A stretch of 64,000 nucleotides of DNA from Stenotrophomonas hibiscicola ATCC 19867 (GCF_000382065.1 NZ_KB907499.1:295631-359630), one strand, 5' to 3'; shown: positions 26,308-34,898, counted from the first letter of the stretch. The notes: generated from the sequence alone by a model not told the origin. Translations and numbers: made by a program.

Positions 26308-27762
26308 TCAGAAGGCCCGTTCCCACTTCAGGCTGAGCAGGCTGCGGTCGTGGCTGTACAGCCAGCCGACGTTGCTGTCGATGCGCGCGTAGCGCAGGCT
26401 CAGGCTGGGTACCAGCCCGGCCACGGCCAAGCGCTCGCTGCGCACGATGGCGATCAGGTTCTGTTCGTCGTCCTGCCTGCGCGCCTCCAGCAACGGACTC
26501 CAGGTGTCGTAGTCGCGCTGGCGCAGCGACACGAATACGGTGGCCGTGGTGCCACTCCACTGCCGCGCCGCGCCCAGCCGCAGGCCGCGCTGGCGGTAGC
26601 CGTTGGCCGGGTCGGCTGCGCTGCTGTCGGTGACATCCAGCCCGGCGAAGACCGTCCAGCGTGGATTGAGCGCGCGGAACCAGGTGGCGTACAGCGATGC
26701 CAGCTCGCCGTCGTAGTTGCTGGCAAGGCCCTGCTGGCGATAGCGCTGGCGCTTCCAGTCAGCCTCCAGCTTGAGCAGGCTGCGTGCATCCAGGGCGTAC
26801 TGCCATTCCGCGTGCACGCCGCTGCCGCCCTGCAGCGCATGGTTGCCCAGGCCCTGGTAGTCATAGCTGGGGGCGAGCATCACGGTCTGCCGTGCACTAC
26901 GCCAGCTGTAACCCGCCTGCACGTTGGCATTGAGTTCGTTGTACGCACTGTGCCCGCGCCATGCCTGGCCGAAGGCGAGACCGCGCACGTACAGCCCATG
27001 ATGCCCGCCGAGCACCCAGCGCCGTTCCAGGCTGGCGTCGTAGTCGAGGCCCGCCGCGCGCTGGGCGTCCGGCAGTTTCCGTTCGATGATGCAGGCGTCG
27101 CCCACGCCGAACAGGCAGGTGCGACTGGCCGAACTGCGGTTGATGTTGTCACTCCATGCCGGGCCGGCGGACAACGCGCCTTTCCAACGCTGGCGCGCCT
27201 GCAGGGCACTCAGGTAACCGTCCACGCGCGCGCGGACGCCGGCCGTGGCCGGATCATCGGCATTGATGCCTGCAGCGATGGCTGTGAACAGCGCGGCCGC
27301 ATCGCGATCGCGCTGGTCTTCCGCATAGACACGTGCCAGCTCGAGGCGGGCCGGCAGGAAATCCGGCTGCGCCGCCAGCAGCGCTTCGTACTCCATCGCC
27401 GCGCGACGATGGTTGCCGGCCACCCGTGCCAGCGCTCCCTGCGCATGGTGGCGCAGCAGGGGGTCATGCCCAGGCAGTTCGATGTACTCGTCGAGAAACG
27501 CAGCGGCGGCCTGCCATTGCTGATGCTGCAGAGACAGGTAGAGAGCCTGGCCCAGATCATCGACGGTGCGCTCCACGCGCAGCGTCTGGCCGTCGATGGT
27601 GATGGTTGGCCGCTCCGACTCGGCCTGCTGCAGGCGCTGCTGGTCCTGCTGCTGGTGGCGCAGCTCAGTGCCCTGTTCAAGCACACGACGAAGATCGTCC
27701 TGCTGGGCGCGCACCTCGGTGGCAGCCAACAGCAGTACGACAAGGAAGATGGAATGGCGCAT
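26308..27762 (-). CDS. Slam / type XI secretion outer-membrane translocon (DUF560)
   Basis: A 484-residue outer-membrane protein of the Slam family. A signal peptide (residues 1-19, ATEVRAQ) precedes an alpha-helical tetratricopeptide-like region (about 75-195) and a C-terminal beta-barrel (about 200-484) ending in an aromatic residue (KWERAF). Slam proteins move specific barrel-tailed cargo proteins across the outer membrane, either leaving lipoproteins on the surface or releasing soluble hemophores. Two hemophilin-like cargo genes lie immediately upstream. The start at 27762 gives the best signal peptide; 27783 is an alternative. The cargo pairing is inferred from gene order. Confidence 0.85.
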   Translation of the reverse strand: MRHSIFLVVLLLAATEVRAQQDDLRRVLEQGTELRHQQQDQQRLQQAESERPTITIDGQTLRVERTVDDLGQALYLSLQHQQWQAAAAFLDEYIELPGHDPLLRHHAQGALARVAGNHRRAAMEYEALLAAQPDFLPARLELARVYAEDQRDRDAAALFTAIAAGINADDPATAGVRARVDGYLSALQARQRWKGALSAGPAWSDNINRSSASRTCLFGVGDACIIERKLPDAQRAAGLDYDASLERRWVLGGHHGLYVRGLAFGQAWRGHSAYNELNANVQAGYSWRSARQTVMLAPSYDYQGLGNHALQGGSGVHAEWQYALDARSLLKLEADWKRQRYRQQGLASNYDGELASLYATWFRALNPRWTVFAGLDVTDSSAADPANGYRQRGLRLGAARQWSGTTATVFVSLRQRDYDTWSPLLEARRQDDEQNLIAIVRSERLAVAGLVPSLSLRYARIDSNVGWLYSHDRSLLSLKWERAF

Positions 27763-27796
27763 GGTCGATCCGTGGTGGTGCATGCAGCGGGCCGAA

Positions 27797-27845
27797 GCAG
27801 GGACTGGCGGATCGCGGCTTGTCCCTGCCCTGCCCCGTCAGGGGC
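27797..27845 (-). terminator. Tandem hairpins between hemophilin and Slam genes
   Basis: Two inverted repeats in the 90-bp gap: GCCCC-GTCA-GGGGC (27832-27845) and GCAGGGAC/GTCCCTGC around a 16-nt loop (27797-27828). Neither is followed by a clear U run. They may partly attenuate or protect the transcript, giving more cargo than translocon mRNA. Confidence 0.45.
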
Positions 27846-27852
27846 GTGGCGA

Positions 27853-28617
27853 TCAGTTCTTGCTGCCGCCGAAGGCGGTGTCGTACTGGCTGTTGCCGCT
27901 GAAGGTGGCGATACCGGCCAGGGTGGCCGCGTTGGCGCCGAAGAACTGGCCCTGGGTGGTGCCGGCAACGCTGCCGTTGGCGGTGGCGGTGCCGGCGAAC
28001 GAGGCGTTGGCGCTGTTGATGTTGGCGTTGACGTTGATCGACAGGCCGCCACCGCTCAGGCCACCGAGCAGGGTGCCATTGCCGAAGTTGGCGCGGAACG
28101 TACCCGACAGCAGGTTGCTGCCATTGAACTTGTTCAGGCCTGCCACGCTGTAGGTGGCCACGCCGGCCGGCAGCGTGGTGCCGGCACGGTCACCGACGAA
28201 ATAGACCTGGCGGTTGTTGAAGCCACCAGCGGCGCCATCCTTGGACCACTCGCCGAACCACACATCGCCGCTGCCGACCTTGACGAAGTTGAAGTGGCCC
28301 ATGCCGGAATGGCTGCCCGGGGTACCGGTGATCGGCATGGCCAGTGTGCGTACGGTGACACCATTGACGGTGGTCGGGGCCGAGTAGGCCGCCAGGCCCT
28401 GGAAATCGACCGGCTTGGCATTGGACACGGTGCCAACGCCGATACCGGCCTTGCCGGCCGAGTGCGGGCCGCCGTTGACTTCCGACGCACCCACCTTGAC
28501 GTACAACTGCGCATCGGTCGCCGGGCTGGCAGCGCCGACGATGTCGGCCGCCTGCGCAGTGCCGGCCAGGGCCAGTGCAGCGGCGACGGCCAACAGGGAA
28601 CGGTTGATCATTTTCAT
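27853..28617 (-). CDS. Hemophilin-like Slam-dependent secreted protein 1
   Basis: A 254-residue exported protein. The signal peptide is cleaved after GTAQA, with no lipobox cysteine, so the product should be soluble and released. The C-terminal part (about 150-254) is a glycine-rich barrel ending in GQFFGANAATLAGIATF and DTAFGG, the tail recognised in Slam cargo and hemophilins. The N-terminal part has conserved histidines (His52, His108) that could bind haem. A strong AAGGAG precedes the start. It lies between a paralogue and the Slam gene. Ligand identity is inferred. Confidence 0.78.
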   Translation of the reverse strand: MKMINRSLLAVAAALALAGTAQAADIVGAASPATDAQLYVKVGASEVNGGPHSAGKAGIGVGTVSNAKPVDFQGLAAYSAPTTVNGVTVRTLAMPITGTPGSHSGMGHFNFVKVGSGDVWFGEWSKDGAAGGFNNRQVYFVGDRAGTTLPAGVATYSVAGLNKFNGSNLLSGTFRANFGNGTLLGGLSGGGLSINVNANINSANASFAGTATANGSVAGTTQGQFFGANAATLAGIATFSGNSQYDTAFGGSKN

Positions 28618-28676
28618 GGTATTGCTCCTTGGGTTGAGGGAACTACGGGTACAACACAAAAAGGAACGGCGGCGGA

Positions 28677-29432
28677 TCAGTTGCGCTGACCGCCGAAGGA
28701 CGTATCGAACTGGCTGTTGCCGGCAAAGGTTGCGATGCCGGTCACCGCACTGGCACCGGCGCCGAAGAACTGGCCGCTGCTGGTACCGATGATCGAACCA
28801 TTGGCGATGGCCGAACCGCTGAACGCACCGGTGGCGCGATCCAGCGTGCCGCTCGCGGCGAGCCTGTATCCGGTCCCGACCAGGCCGGCGGTGACGGTGC
28901 CGGTATCGAAATTCGCCCGCAGTGCGCCTTCCAGCACGCCGCTGCCATCAAAGCGGTTGATGCCAGCCAAGGTGTAGGTCACGATGCCTGCTGGCAGCGA
29001 AGTACCGGCACGGTCACCGACGAAGAACACCTGGCGGTGATTGAAGCCCGCCTGCGCGCCGCTGGATGACCATTCACCGAACCAGACATCTGCATTACCC
29101 ACCTGCACGAAGCTGAAGTGGCCCACGCCAGCGGTGGCGAACGGCAGGCCTGCGTCCGGGTCCAGCGTGCGGACCGTGGTTGCGCCACGCACCACCGTGG
29201 TGGCGTAGGGCACAAGGCCGGCGACGTCCACTCGCGCCGCGTTGGCATACGGCCCCAACGAAATGCCTGCGCGACCGGAACGGTGCGGACCGGCATTGAG
29301 TGTCGATTCGCCTGCGTTGATGTAATGGACGCCGTCCTGGGCCGGGCTCTGCCCGCCAGCGATGTCGGCAGCCATGACCGGCATGGAAGCCAGCAGGCCG
29401 ATCGAAAGTACAAGGGTGCGGGGCTGTTTCAC
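28677..29432 (-). CDS. Hemophilin-like Slam-dependent secreted protein 2
   Basis: A 251-residue paralogue of the next gene downstream, sharing GPHRSGRAGI, GHFSFVQVG, DVWFGEWS, a VFFVGDRAGTSLPAG stretch and the barrel end GQFFGAGASAVTGIATFAGN with DTSFGG. The signal peptide is cleaved after VMA, without a lipobox. Histidines His50 and His105 align with His52 and His108 of the paralogue. The GTG start at 29432 follows GGGAG by 8 nt. The TonB receptor gene lies 27 nt upstream, so all belong to one operon. Confidence 0.76.
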   Translation of the reverse strand: MKQPRTLVLSIGLLASMPVMAADIAGGQSPAQDGVHYINAGESTLNAGPHRSGRAGISLGPYANAARVDVAGLVPYATTVVRGATTVRTLDPDAGLPFATAGVGHFSFVQVGNADVWFGEWSSSGAQAGFNHRQVFFVGDRAGTSLPAGIVTYTLAGINRFDGSGVLEGALRANFDTGTVTAGLVGTGYRLAASGTLDRATGAFSGSAIANGSIIGTSSGQFFGAGASAVTGIATFAGNSQFDTSFGGQRN

Positions 29433-29459
29433 GGTTAATTCTCCCTGTCGAATGCGGAC

Positions 29460-32400
29460 TCAGAAGCGTGCGGTGATGCCAAGCTTGATCGTGCGGCCCG
29501 GTGCTGGAAGCGTTGAGCGTGTTGCCGGGTCGACGTAATAGCGGTTGCCGAGATTGCTGCCGACCAGCTCGACGCTGGCGTGCTGGTTGAAACGCCAGCG
29601 GGCGTAGGCATCCACCGTGGTGATGTTTCCCCAGGTGAAGGGCACGTTCTGCCAGAGCAGGCTGCTGCCCCCGGCGATCAGGCGGTCGCGGTAGGCCTGC
29701 AGGTCCGGATTGTCGTGCCGCTGGTAGTGCACGATGCGGCTGCCCAGCTCCAGGCGCTCATCGAACAGACGGGTGCCGAGTGACCAGTTCACCGACAGCT
29801 TCGGCGTGGCCTGGGTCAGCAGATAGCCGCTGACGAAGCCATCCTGGACGCAGTTGGGCACCCGCCCCTGGTCCGCATCCAGCCATACCGCCGAGCTTTC
29901 GTCGCAGACTTCGTTTTCAAGGATGCGGCTGATGCCCAGATCGGTGAAGAAGCGCCGGTTGTCGAAGCGCGCCTGCAGCTCGATGCCGCGGATGGTCTGC
30001 TTGTCGATGTTGTCGAACATGAAGTACGCATCACGCTCGATGACATTGCGGGTCTTGTGCACGTAATAGGCCAGCTTGACGTCGGCATCGGCGGTGTTGC
30101 CGAACAGCCCGGAAAGGTTGTGCACGTACCCCAGCTCGTAGTTGTAGGCATGCTCCGGCTTGAGTGGATACAGCGGATTGAGGCTGCTGGAGAACGCAAT
30201 GGTGCTTTCGAACATGCTGGGGAAGCGCACCGCCTCGCTGTAGCGCAGATAGGCACGAGCGGCCGGCGAGAAACGCACCGTCGCCGAGAACGTCGGCAAC
30301 CAGGCGTGATCGCGGTGCCGTTCGTTGCGCCCGGCCACCGACTGCATCGCCCCGCCCCCGATCCTGCAGCGGATGTCGGTGCCGAGGACCATCGGCAGCA
30401 GCCCGGGGATGGCGGCGACCTGGCCGTTGATGCAGGGATTGGTGGCTCGGCTGTAGTTGCCGTTTGCATCGGGCAACCAGGGAATGCCGTGCTGGACCTC
30501 CCTGGGTGTCTCGTACTTGCGCAGCAGGTCGGCCAGCGACTGATCGACGATCCAGCCCATGCCGATGCTGTCCCAGAATTCCCGCTCACTCTCGAGTGCG
30601 TCGATCTCGCCCTGCAGGCTGTCCGGCCGCGGCGGCAGTTCATTCACCCGGTACTGCGCTTCGCGCGGCACGATCGAGGTCGTCTGCAGTTCCGGGTGGG
30701 CCTGCAGGAAGTCGTCGAACGCCCAGTAACGGCTGTAACGCACGCCGGCATTGAGGGTCAGGAAGTCGACCGGACGCCATTCCAGCGTGAGGTAGCCCTC
30801 GCCCTCCTGGCGACGGCCGGCACGCGGGTACATGCGCCAGCCGTCGGACGGGCCGAAATACGGGTCGCGCGAGCCGAGCTTTTCGTATTGCCAGTTGCCA
30901 CCCACGGTCAGGTCCAGGGTCGAATGCAGCGCGAAGCGGTTGCTCAGGGTCAGGCCGGTGCGGTCGTTGCGCGCATTGGCCAACGCGGTGTTGCGCAGGA
31001 TCGGGCTGGCGTCCGGGTTCCATGCCGGGTTGCCTGGCGCGAAGTTCGGGAAGCCGCCTGCAGTGTAGGTATCGCTGTCTGTCTCCGTGCGCCACAGGTT
31101 GACGTAGAGGTCCAGCCAGCGGCTGCCGGCCGGCTGGAAGCGGTACTCCAGGTTCCAGGCATCGGACGCAACCCGGCTGAGCGGCCACTGGATGCGCCCA
31201 TAGTCCGGCGCGGACAGGATGCGCGATGGCATGATCTCGCCGTAGTGCGACAGCGTGCGCCGCCAGGTCGCCTTCAACTGCTGGTCATCGTTGATCTGCC
31301 AGCTGCCCTTGACCAGCCAGGACTCCTGTTCGCTGGAAGTATTGGGCACTTCATCGCCGGGCTTGAAGTAGCGCGCCAGCGTGGTGATGTAGTCGATGCC
31401 CTGGTACTCGAACTGCTCGCGCCGGTCCTGGTCGTAGTAGGCGCTGCCCTGGGTCCCGGAGAAGTAGTTGCCGCGCTTGCGCCAGGCGTAGGCGGCCATC
31501 AGGTCGACGTTGTCGCCACGCACGCCCAGCGCCAGGCGCCAGGCCTGGTCCTCGCCATCGAGGGGGTTGTTGCCACTGCGCGACTTCACCGGCACCACCA
31601 GGGTGCGGTCATCGTAGGGCGAGTTCGGCGAGCCCTGCGGAAACCCCGGCACGGTGCGGTAATCCTCGCCGGTGTGCAGCCGCGGCAGGCGTGGCGCCAC
31701 CGCATTGCTGCTGCCTTCGATCTTCAGCTCCCCGCCGAAGCGCTCACCCGCTTCCACGATGTCATCGACGTCGATGGTCTTGATCACCAGCGCGCCACCG
31801 ATCCCGCTGTGCACATTGCGCACCAGCCCTGGCCCCTTGATGACCTGGATGCCACCCATCAGGTTGGGATCGATGTAATTGCGGTTGCTGACGCCGTTGT
31901 AGCCGCGCCAGACCGTGAGCGCCTGCTCACTACCGTCGATGCTGACCGGCACCCGCCCCGGCCCCTGGATGCCACGGATGTTGATGTCCAGCGCGCCGCT
32001 GTTGCGCGCATCGCCACTGAACACACCGACCAGATCCTTGACCACGTCGGCCGGGTTGGAGCCGCGGTAGCGCTCCACCCGGTCGCGCCCCGAATACGCC
32101 GTGGTCAGGTCCAGCGCGAACACATCATCGTAGCCGCGCCGATCACGCGCCTCGCCCCGTTCCGACTGCAGGCGACCGGCCACGTCCAGAGTCTCGGTTA
32201 CCCGCACCCCTTCCCCTTCACCCGCCTCCACTGCGGCCCGCAGGCTCCAAGTGCCGTCCATGCCGCGCTGTGCGCGCACGCCACTCCCGCGCAACAGCTG
32301 CTGCAGCGCCTGCATCTGGCTGTACTCGCCTTTCACCGCACTGGAGCGGCGGCCCTCCACCAGGTCACTGCGGAACACCACCTGCACATCAGCCTGGCGG

Positions 32401-32579
32401 CCAAAGGCACGCACAGCGTCGGCCAGGGGCTGTTCCGGAATCGTGTACTGGCGCAACGGCGCGACGACCGCCGGTTGCGCCTGCACGCCCGGCGCCCAGG
32501 CCAGCGGCAGCAATGCAGTGGAGATGGCCAGGGCCAGGGCGGTGACGCGACGATGACAGGCGGATGCCGTGGACGTCAT
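29460..32579 (-). CDS. TonB-dependent receptor with N-terminal signalling domain
   Basis: A 1,039-residue outer-membrane transducer. The signal peptide is about residues 1-34. A secretin/TonB short N-terminal signalling domain (about 45-115) is of the kind that contacts FecR-type anti-sigma factors. A plug (about 150-290) with GIQVIKGPG precedes a 22-strand barrel ending in Phe. The downstream hemophilin genes suggest that it takes up the ligand delivered by them, probably haem. The sigma and anti-sigma genes sit just upstream, so ligand binding should induce this operon. Ligand is inferred from context. Confidence 0.87.
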   Translation of the reverse strand: MTSTASACHRRVTALALAISTALLPLAWAPGVQAQPAVVAPLRQYTIPEQPLADAVRAFGRQADVQVVFRSDLVEGRRSSAVKGEYSQMQALQQLLRGSGVRAQRGMDGTWSLRAAVEAGEGEGVRVTETLDVAGRLQSERGEARDRRGYDDVFALDLTTAYSGRDRVERYRGSNPADVVKDLVGVFSGDARNSGALDINIRGIQGPGRVPVSIDGSEQALTVWRGYNGVSNRNYIDPNLMGGIQVIKGPGLVRNVHSGIGGALVIKTIDVDDIVEAGERFGGELKIEGSSNAVAPRLPRLHTGEDYRTVPGFPQGSPNSPYDDRTLVVPVKSRSGNNPLDGEDQAWRLALGVRGDNVDLMAAYAWRKRGNYFSGTQGSAYYDQDRREQFEYQGIDYITTLARYFKPGDEVPNTSSEQESWLVKGSWQINDDQQLKATWRRTLSHYGEIMPSRILSAPDYGRIQWPLSRVASDAWNLEYRFQPAGSRWLDLYVNLWRTETDSDTYTAGGFPNFAPGNPAWNPDASPILRNTALANARNDRTGLTLSNRFALHSTLDLTVGGNWQYEKLGSRDPYFGPSDGWRMYPRAGRRQEGEGYLTLEWRPVDFLTLNAGVRYSRYWAFDDFLQAHPELQTTSIVPREAQYRVNELPPRPDSLQGEIDALESEREFWDSIGMGWIVDQSLADLLRKYETPREVQHGIPWLPDANGNYSRATNPCINGQVAAIPGLLPMVLGTDIRCRIGGGAMQSVAGRNERHRDHAWLPTFSATVRFSPAARAYLRYSEAVRFPSMFESTIAFSSSLNPLYPLKPEHAYNYELGYVHNLSGLFGNTADADVKLAYYVHKTRNVIERDAYFMFDNIDKQTIRGIELQARFDNRRFFTDLGISRILENEVCDESSAVWLDADQGRVPNCVQDGFVSGYLLTQATPKLSVNWSLGTRLFDERLELGSRIVHYQRHDNPDLQAYRDRLIAGGSSLLWQNVPFTWGNITTVDAYARWRFNQHASVELVGSNLGNRYYVDPATRSTLPAPGRTIKLGITARF

Positions 32580-32588
32580 GGACAGGAA

Positions 32589-32650
32589 CTCCTCAAGCGT
32601 GGCGGAACCACGGGCACATCCGGTGCCGGTGGCATGTCTGGCTTGAGGAG
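32589..32650 (-). promoter_or_regulatory. Leader hairpin masking the receptor's ribosome site
   Basis: In the receptor mRNA leader, CTCCTCAAGC (32650-32641) pairs perfectly with GCTTGAGGAG (32598-32589), which contains the GAGGAG ribosome site 9 nt before the ATG. Between them a second stem pairs GGCAC/GTGCC and CCAC/GTGG with one mismatch. Folding would hide the ribosome site, so translation may be switched by a ligand, RNA or temperature. Confidence 0.6.
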
Positions 32651-32761
32651 AAACGGTGTTTCGCTCTGGCTATACCTCTATAGACAGCGCGATGTGGCGA
32701 TTGCCCACGGTTTTTTCATGTTTTTTTTATGCGACCGGTTCATCCGGGCATTGCGCGAGCC
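32651..32761 (-). promoter_or_regulatory. Promoter region of the receptor-hemophilin-Slam operon
   Basis: The gap after the anti-sigma gene is marked by AT-rich tracts (eight T at 32721-32728, six T at 32711-32716) and a TGTCTATAG on the minus strand (32678-32686) that could be a -10 region. No textbook FecI -35 (GGAAAT) at proper spacing and no Fur box were recognised. Confidence 0.4.
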
Positions 32762-33718
32762 TCACCACACCACCAGCGCGCCGCCGGGCAAGCGCTGCAC
32801 ACGCAGTCCTGCCTGCGCGGCCACCGCATTGATGGCGGTCTCCGATTGCTGCAGGTGGAACAGGCCACTGACCCGTAAGTCCGCGCCCTGCCCGCCCAGT
32901 ACCCAGACCGGTGCACGACGGTAGCGCGCCAGGTCGGCGATGGCCTGCGCGGCCGGCTGATCGTCGATCACTACCTCGCCACGCCGCCACGGCGCCATCG
33001 TCTCGAGATCTTCCAGCTGCACCGGCCGCAGCCAGCGACCGTCACGGAACACCCGTGCCTGCCCGGCATGCAGGCGCTGCACGCTGCCATCGCCTGGGCG
33101 AACATCGACCACGCCCTCGCTGACCTGGGTCACGACCGTGGTGTCCCGCATCGACAGGCTGAAGGCGGTGCCGATGTCACGGATCTGGCCACCGCCGGCC
33201 TCGACCTGGAACGGTCGCTGTTCATGCACCACCTGGAACCAGGCCTGGCCGCGCAGCAGGCGCAGGTGCCGCCGCTGACCATCGAACTCAACCGCCAATG
33301 CGGTGCCCGCATCGAGTGCGGCGGTGCTGCCGTCCTCCAGCTGCACCACGCGCGGTGCATCGCTGCTGCGCAGGTCACTGCGCGCCAGCAGCAACGCCTG
33401 CGGTGCGGCCGCGACCACCAGTACCACGGCGGCGGCACTGGCCAACAGCCACGGCAGGCGGCGGCGCGGTGCGATCGGGCGCAACCCTTCGCGATCAGCC
33501 GTCAGCACAGGCAGCGCGGCCAGCACCTCCGGCCCGGCGGCATCCAAGCCTTGCCAGAAGGCCTGCTGCTGGCGCCAGGCCAGCGCATGGCAAGGGTCGG
33601 CCTGCAGCCAGCGCTGCAGGGTTCGTTGCTGGCGTTCCGGCAGCGGGCCTGCACTGCACCGGATCACCCAGCGCAACGCCTGCCTGGCCTGACGCGGCGA
33701 GGGTTCGGACGTGTTCAT
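32762..33718 (-). CDS. FecR-family anti-sigma factor
   Basis: A 318-residue inner-membrane regulator. A cytoplasmic sigma-binding domain (DUF4880, about residues 8-55), one membrane segment (about 92-112, LPWLLASAAAVVLVVAAAPQ), and a periplasmic FecR domain (about 125-225) with a C-terminal signalling part. It would pass the receptor's ligand-bound signal to the sigma factor. The start at 33718 was chosen for the typical N-terminus; a GTG at 33793 would add an unlikely Arg-rich extension. It lies downstream of the sigma gene. Confidence 0.85.
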   Translation of the reverse strand: MNTSEPSPRQARQALRWVIRCSAGPLPERQQRTLQRWLQADPCHALAWRQQQAFWQGLDAAGPEVLAALPVLTADREGLRPIAPRRRLPWLLASAAAVVLVVAAAPQALLLARSDLRSSDAPRVVQLEDGSTAALDAGTALAVEFDGQRRHLRLLRGQAWFQVVHEQRPFQVEAGGGQIRDIGTAFSLSMRDTTVVTQVSEGVVDVRPGDGSVQRLHAGQARVFRDGRWLRPVQLEDLETMAPWRRGEVVIDDQPAAQAIADLARYRRAPVWVLGGQGADLRVSGLFHLQQSETAINAVAAQAGLRVQRLPGGALVVW

Positions 33719-33803
33719 GGTTGTGGCCTGCCGCACCACGAACGGGTGCGCCTTCCTGTTGTGACAACGGCGGGCGCGATCTGCCCACGGCAATCGCAGC
33801 TCA

Positions 33804-34304
33804 TCACTGCACTCCCTGCTGATGCTGCTGGATCAACAGCGCCGCGCGCAGCACATTCTTGCCGACCAGGCTCTTGGAAATACCCAGCCTGGCGGCGATC
33901 TCGCGCTCGCTCAGGCCCAGGTAGCGGTTGAGCACGAAGCACTCACGCACCTGGGCCGGCAGCGCGAGGATGGTCTGGGTGATCTCGCGCAGCTGCGCCT
34001 GGTCCAGCGCCTGCGCCTCGCCATCGCGGCTGGCCTCGGCCATGTCGAGGGCGTACTCGGCCATCGCACGCCGCTCGCGGGCGTCGGACTGGCTGCGGTT
34101 GAGCGCGTGGTGGTAGGCCATCCGGTACAGATAGCCGCGCGGCTCGAGGATGGGCGGATCGCCGGGCACGCTGCTGGCCTTCAGGTACAGGTTCTGCAGG
34201 GTGTCCTCGGTACTGGCCGGGTCGAGATAGCGCGCGATGAAGCGAGACAACGCACGGCGCTCGCGGATCAGCAACTCGACCAGCGCCAGGGCATTGGGAG
34301 ACAT
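33804..34304 (-). CDS. ECF sigma factor, FecI type
   Basis: A 166-residue extracytoplasmic-function sigma factor: region 2 at about residues 10-75 (EDTLQNLYLKAS, RGYLYRMAYHHALN) and region 4 at about 105-160 (LPAQVRECFVLNRYLGLSEREIAARLGIS). It pairs with the adjacent FecR-type anti-sigma and should transcribe the receptor-hemophilin-Slam genes. The start at 34304 fits the family length; longer in-frame starts reach into a repeat region. No clear Fur box was seen upstream, so its iron control is not shown. Confidence 0.87.
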   Translation of the reverse strand: MSPNALALVELLIRERRALSRFIARYLDPASTEDTLQNLYLKASSVPGDPPILEPRGYLYRMAYHHALNRSQSDARERRAMAEYALDMAEASRDGEAQALDQAQLREITQTILALPAQVRECFVLNRYLGLSEREIAARLGISKSLVGKNVLRAALLIQQHQQGVQ

Positions 34305-34421
34305 AGGTGCCAAGGCCGGACCGGGGAATGATGGGCGTGATGGCGACGGTCCGGACGTGGATTGTGGGCTGCGCGGCCGCAGGCGGCAAGCCGCCGCCGC
34401 CCACATCATCCATGCAGGGCA

Positions 34422-34477
34422 GATCCGAGCATGGCTCGACGCCACAGTGGGATTGGCCGAACATGACTCGGCCCTAC
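34422..34477. repeat. Degenerate SMAG dimer in divergent promoter region
   Basis: Imperfect arms GATCCGAGCATGGCTCGAC and GGCCGAACATGACTCGGCC followed by CTAC. Unusually for these elements it lies between divergent genes (sigma factor and OsmC-like), so it may affect expression rather than termination. Confidence 0.6.
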
Positions 34478-34495
34478 AGACAACAGGAGATCCCG

Positions 34496-34894
34496 ATGGC
34501 CTACGCACGCATTGTTTCGACCGCCGACAACTACCTGCACCACATCAGCAATGGCAGCTTCGATGTGGATGCGGACGAGCCCGCCTCGCTGGGCGGCCAG
34601 GGCAGGGGTTTCGCACCGTTCGACCTGTACCTGGCCTCGCTGGCGGCATGCACCGCCATCACCCTGCGCATGTACGCGCAGCGCAAGGGCTGGGAGCTGG
34701 GCGAATTCCATGCCGAGCTGCGCTCGGAACGTGACGCGGATGGACGCTTCCACGTGCACCGCGTGCTGCATGCCAGCGCCGAGCTGAGCGATGCGCAGTG
34801 GCAGCGGTTGCTGGAGGTGGTGGAAAAGACCCCGGTGACCCTGGTGATGCGCGAAGGTGCACGCATCTCCAGTGAGCGTGGGGCTGCAGCGTAA
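34496..34894 (+). CDS. OsmC-family peroxiredoxin-like protein
   Basis: A 132-residue OsmC/Ohr-fold protein. The family helix around the catalytic cysteine is visible as FAPFDLYLASLAACTAITLRMYAQ (Cys52), but the second peroxidatic cysteine of Ohr is absent; the corresponding TLVMREGARI region has none. It may therefore not be a full organic-hydroperoxide reductase. The ATG at 34496 follows AGGAG by 7 nt. It is divergent from the sigma factor gene. Confidence 0.8.
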   Translation: MAYARIVSTADNYLHHISNGSFDVDADEPASLGGQGRGFAPFDLYLASLAACTAITLRMYAQRKGWELGEFHAELRSERDADGRFHVHRVLHASAELSDAQWQRLLEVVEKTPVTLVMREGARISSERGAAA

Positions 34895-34898
34895 CCCC

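Noticed and set aside
26350..28689. A 779-codon open frame antisense to the Slam and hemophilin genes
   Set aside because: It runs across two well-supported genes and their gap with no start signal or domain.
32678..32717. FecI-type promoter (GAAAAA plus TGTCTA) ahead of the receptor gene
   Set aside because: The two elements are about 25 bp apart, too far for an ECF promoter, so only a promoter region is reported.
30057..32924. A 955-codon open frame antisense to the TonB receptor
   Set aside because: The minus-strand frame has a full signal, plug and barrel; the antisense product has no recognisable features.
34305..34495. Fur box ahead of the ECF sigma factor
   Set aside because: No stretch close to GATAATGATAATCATTATC was found; iron control remains an inference.
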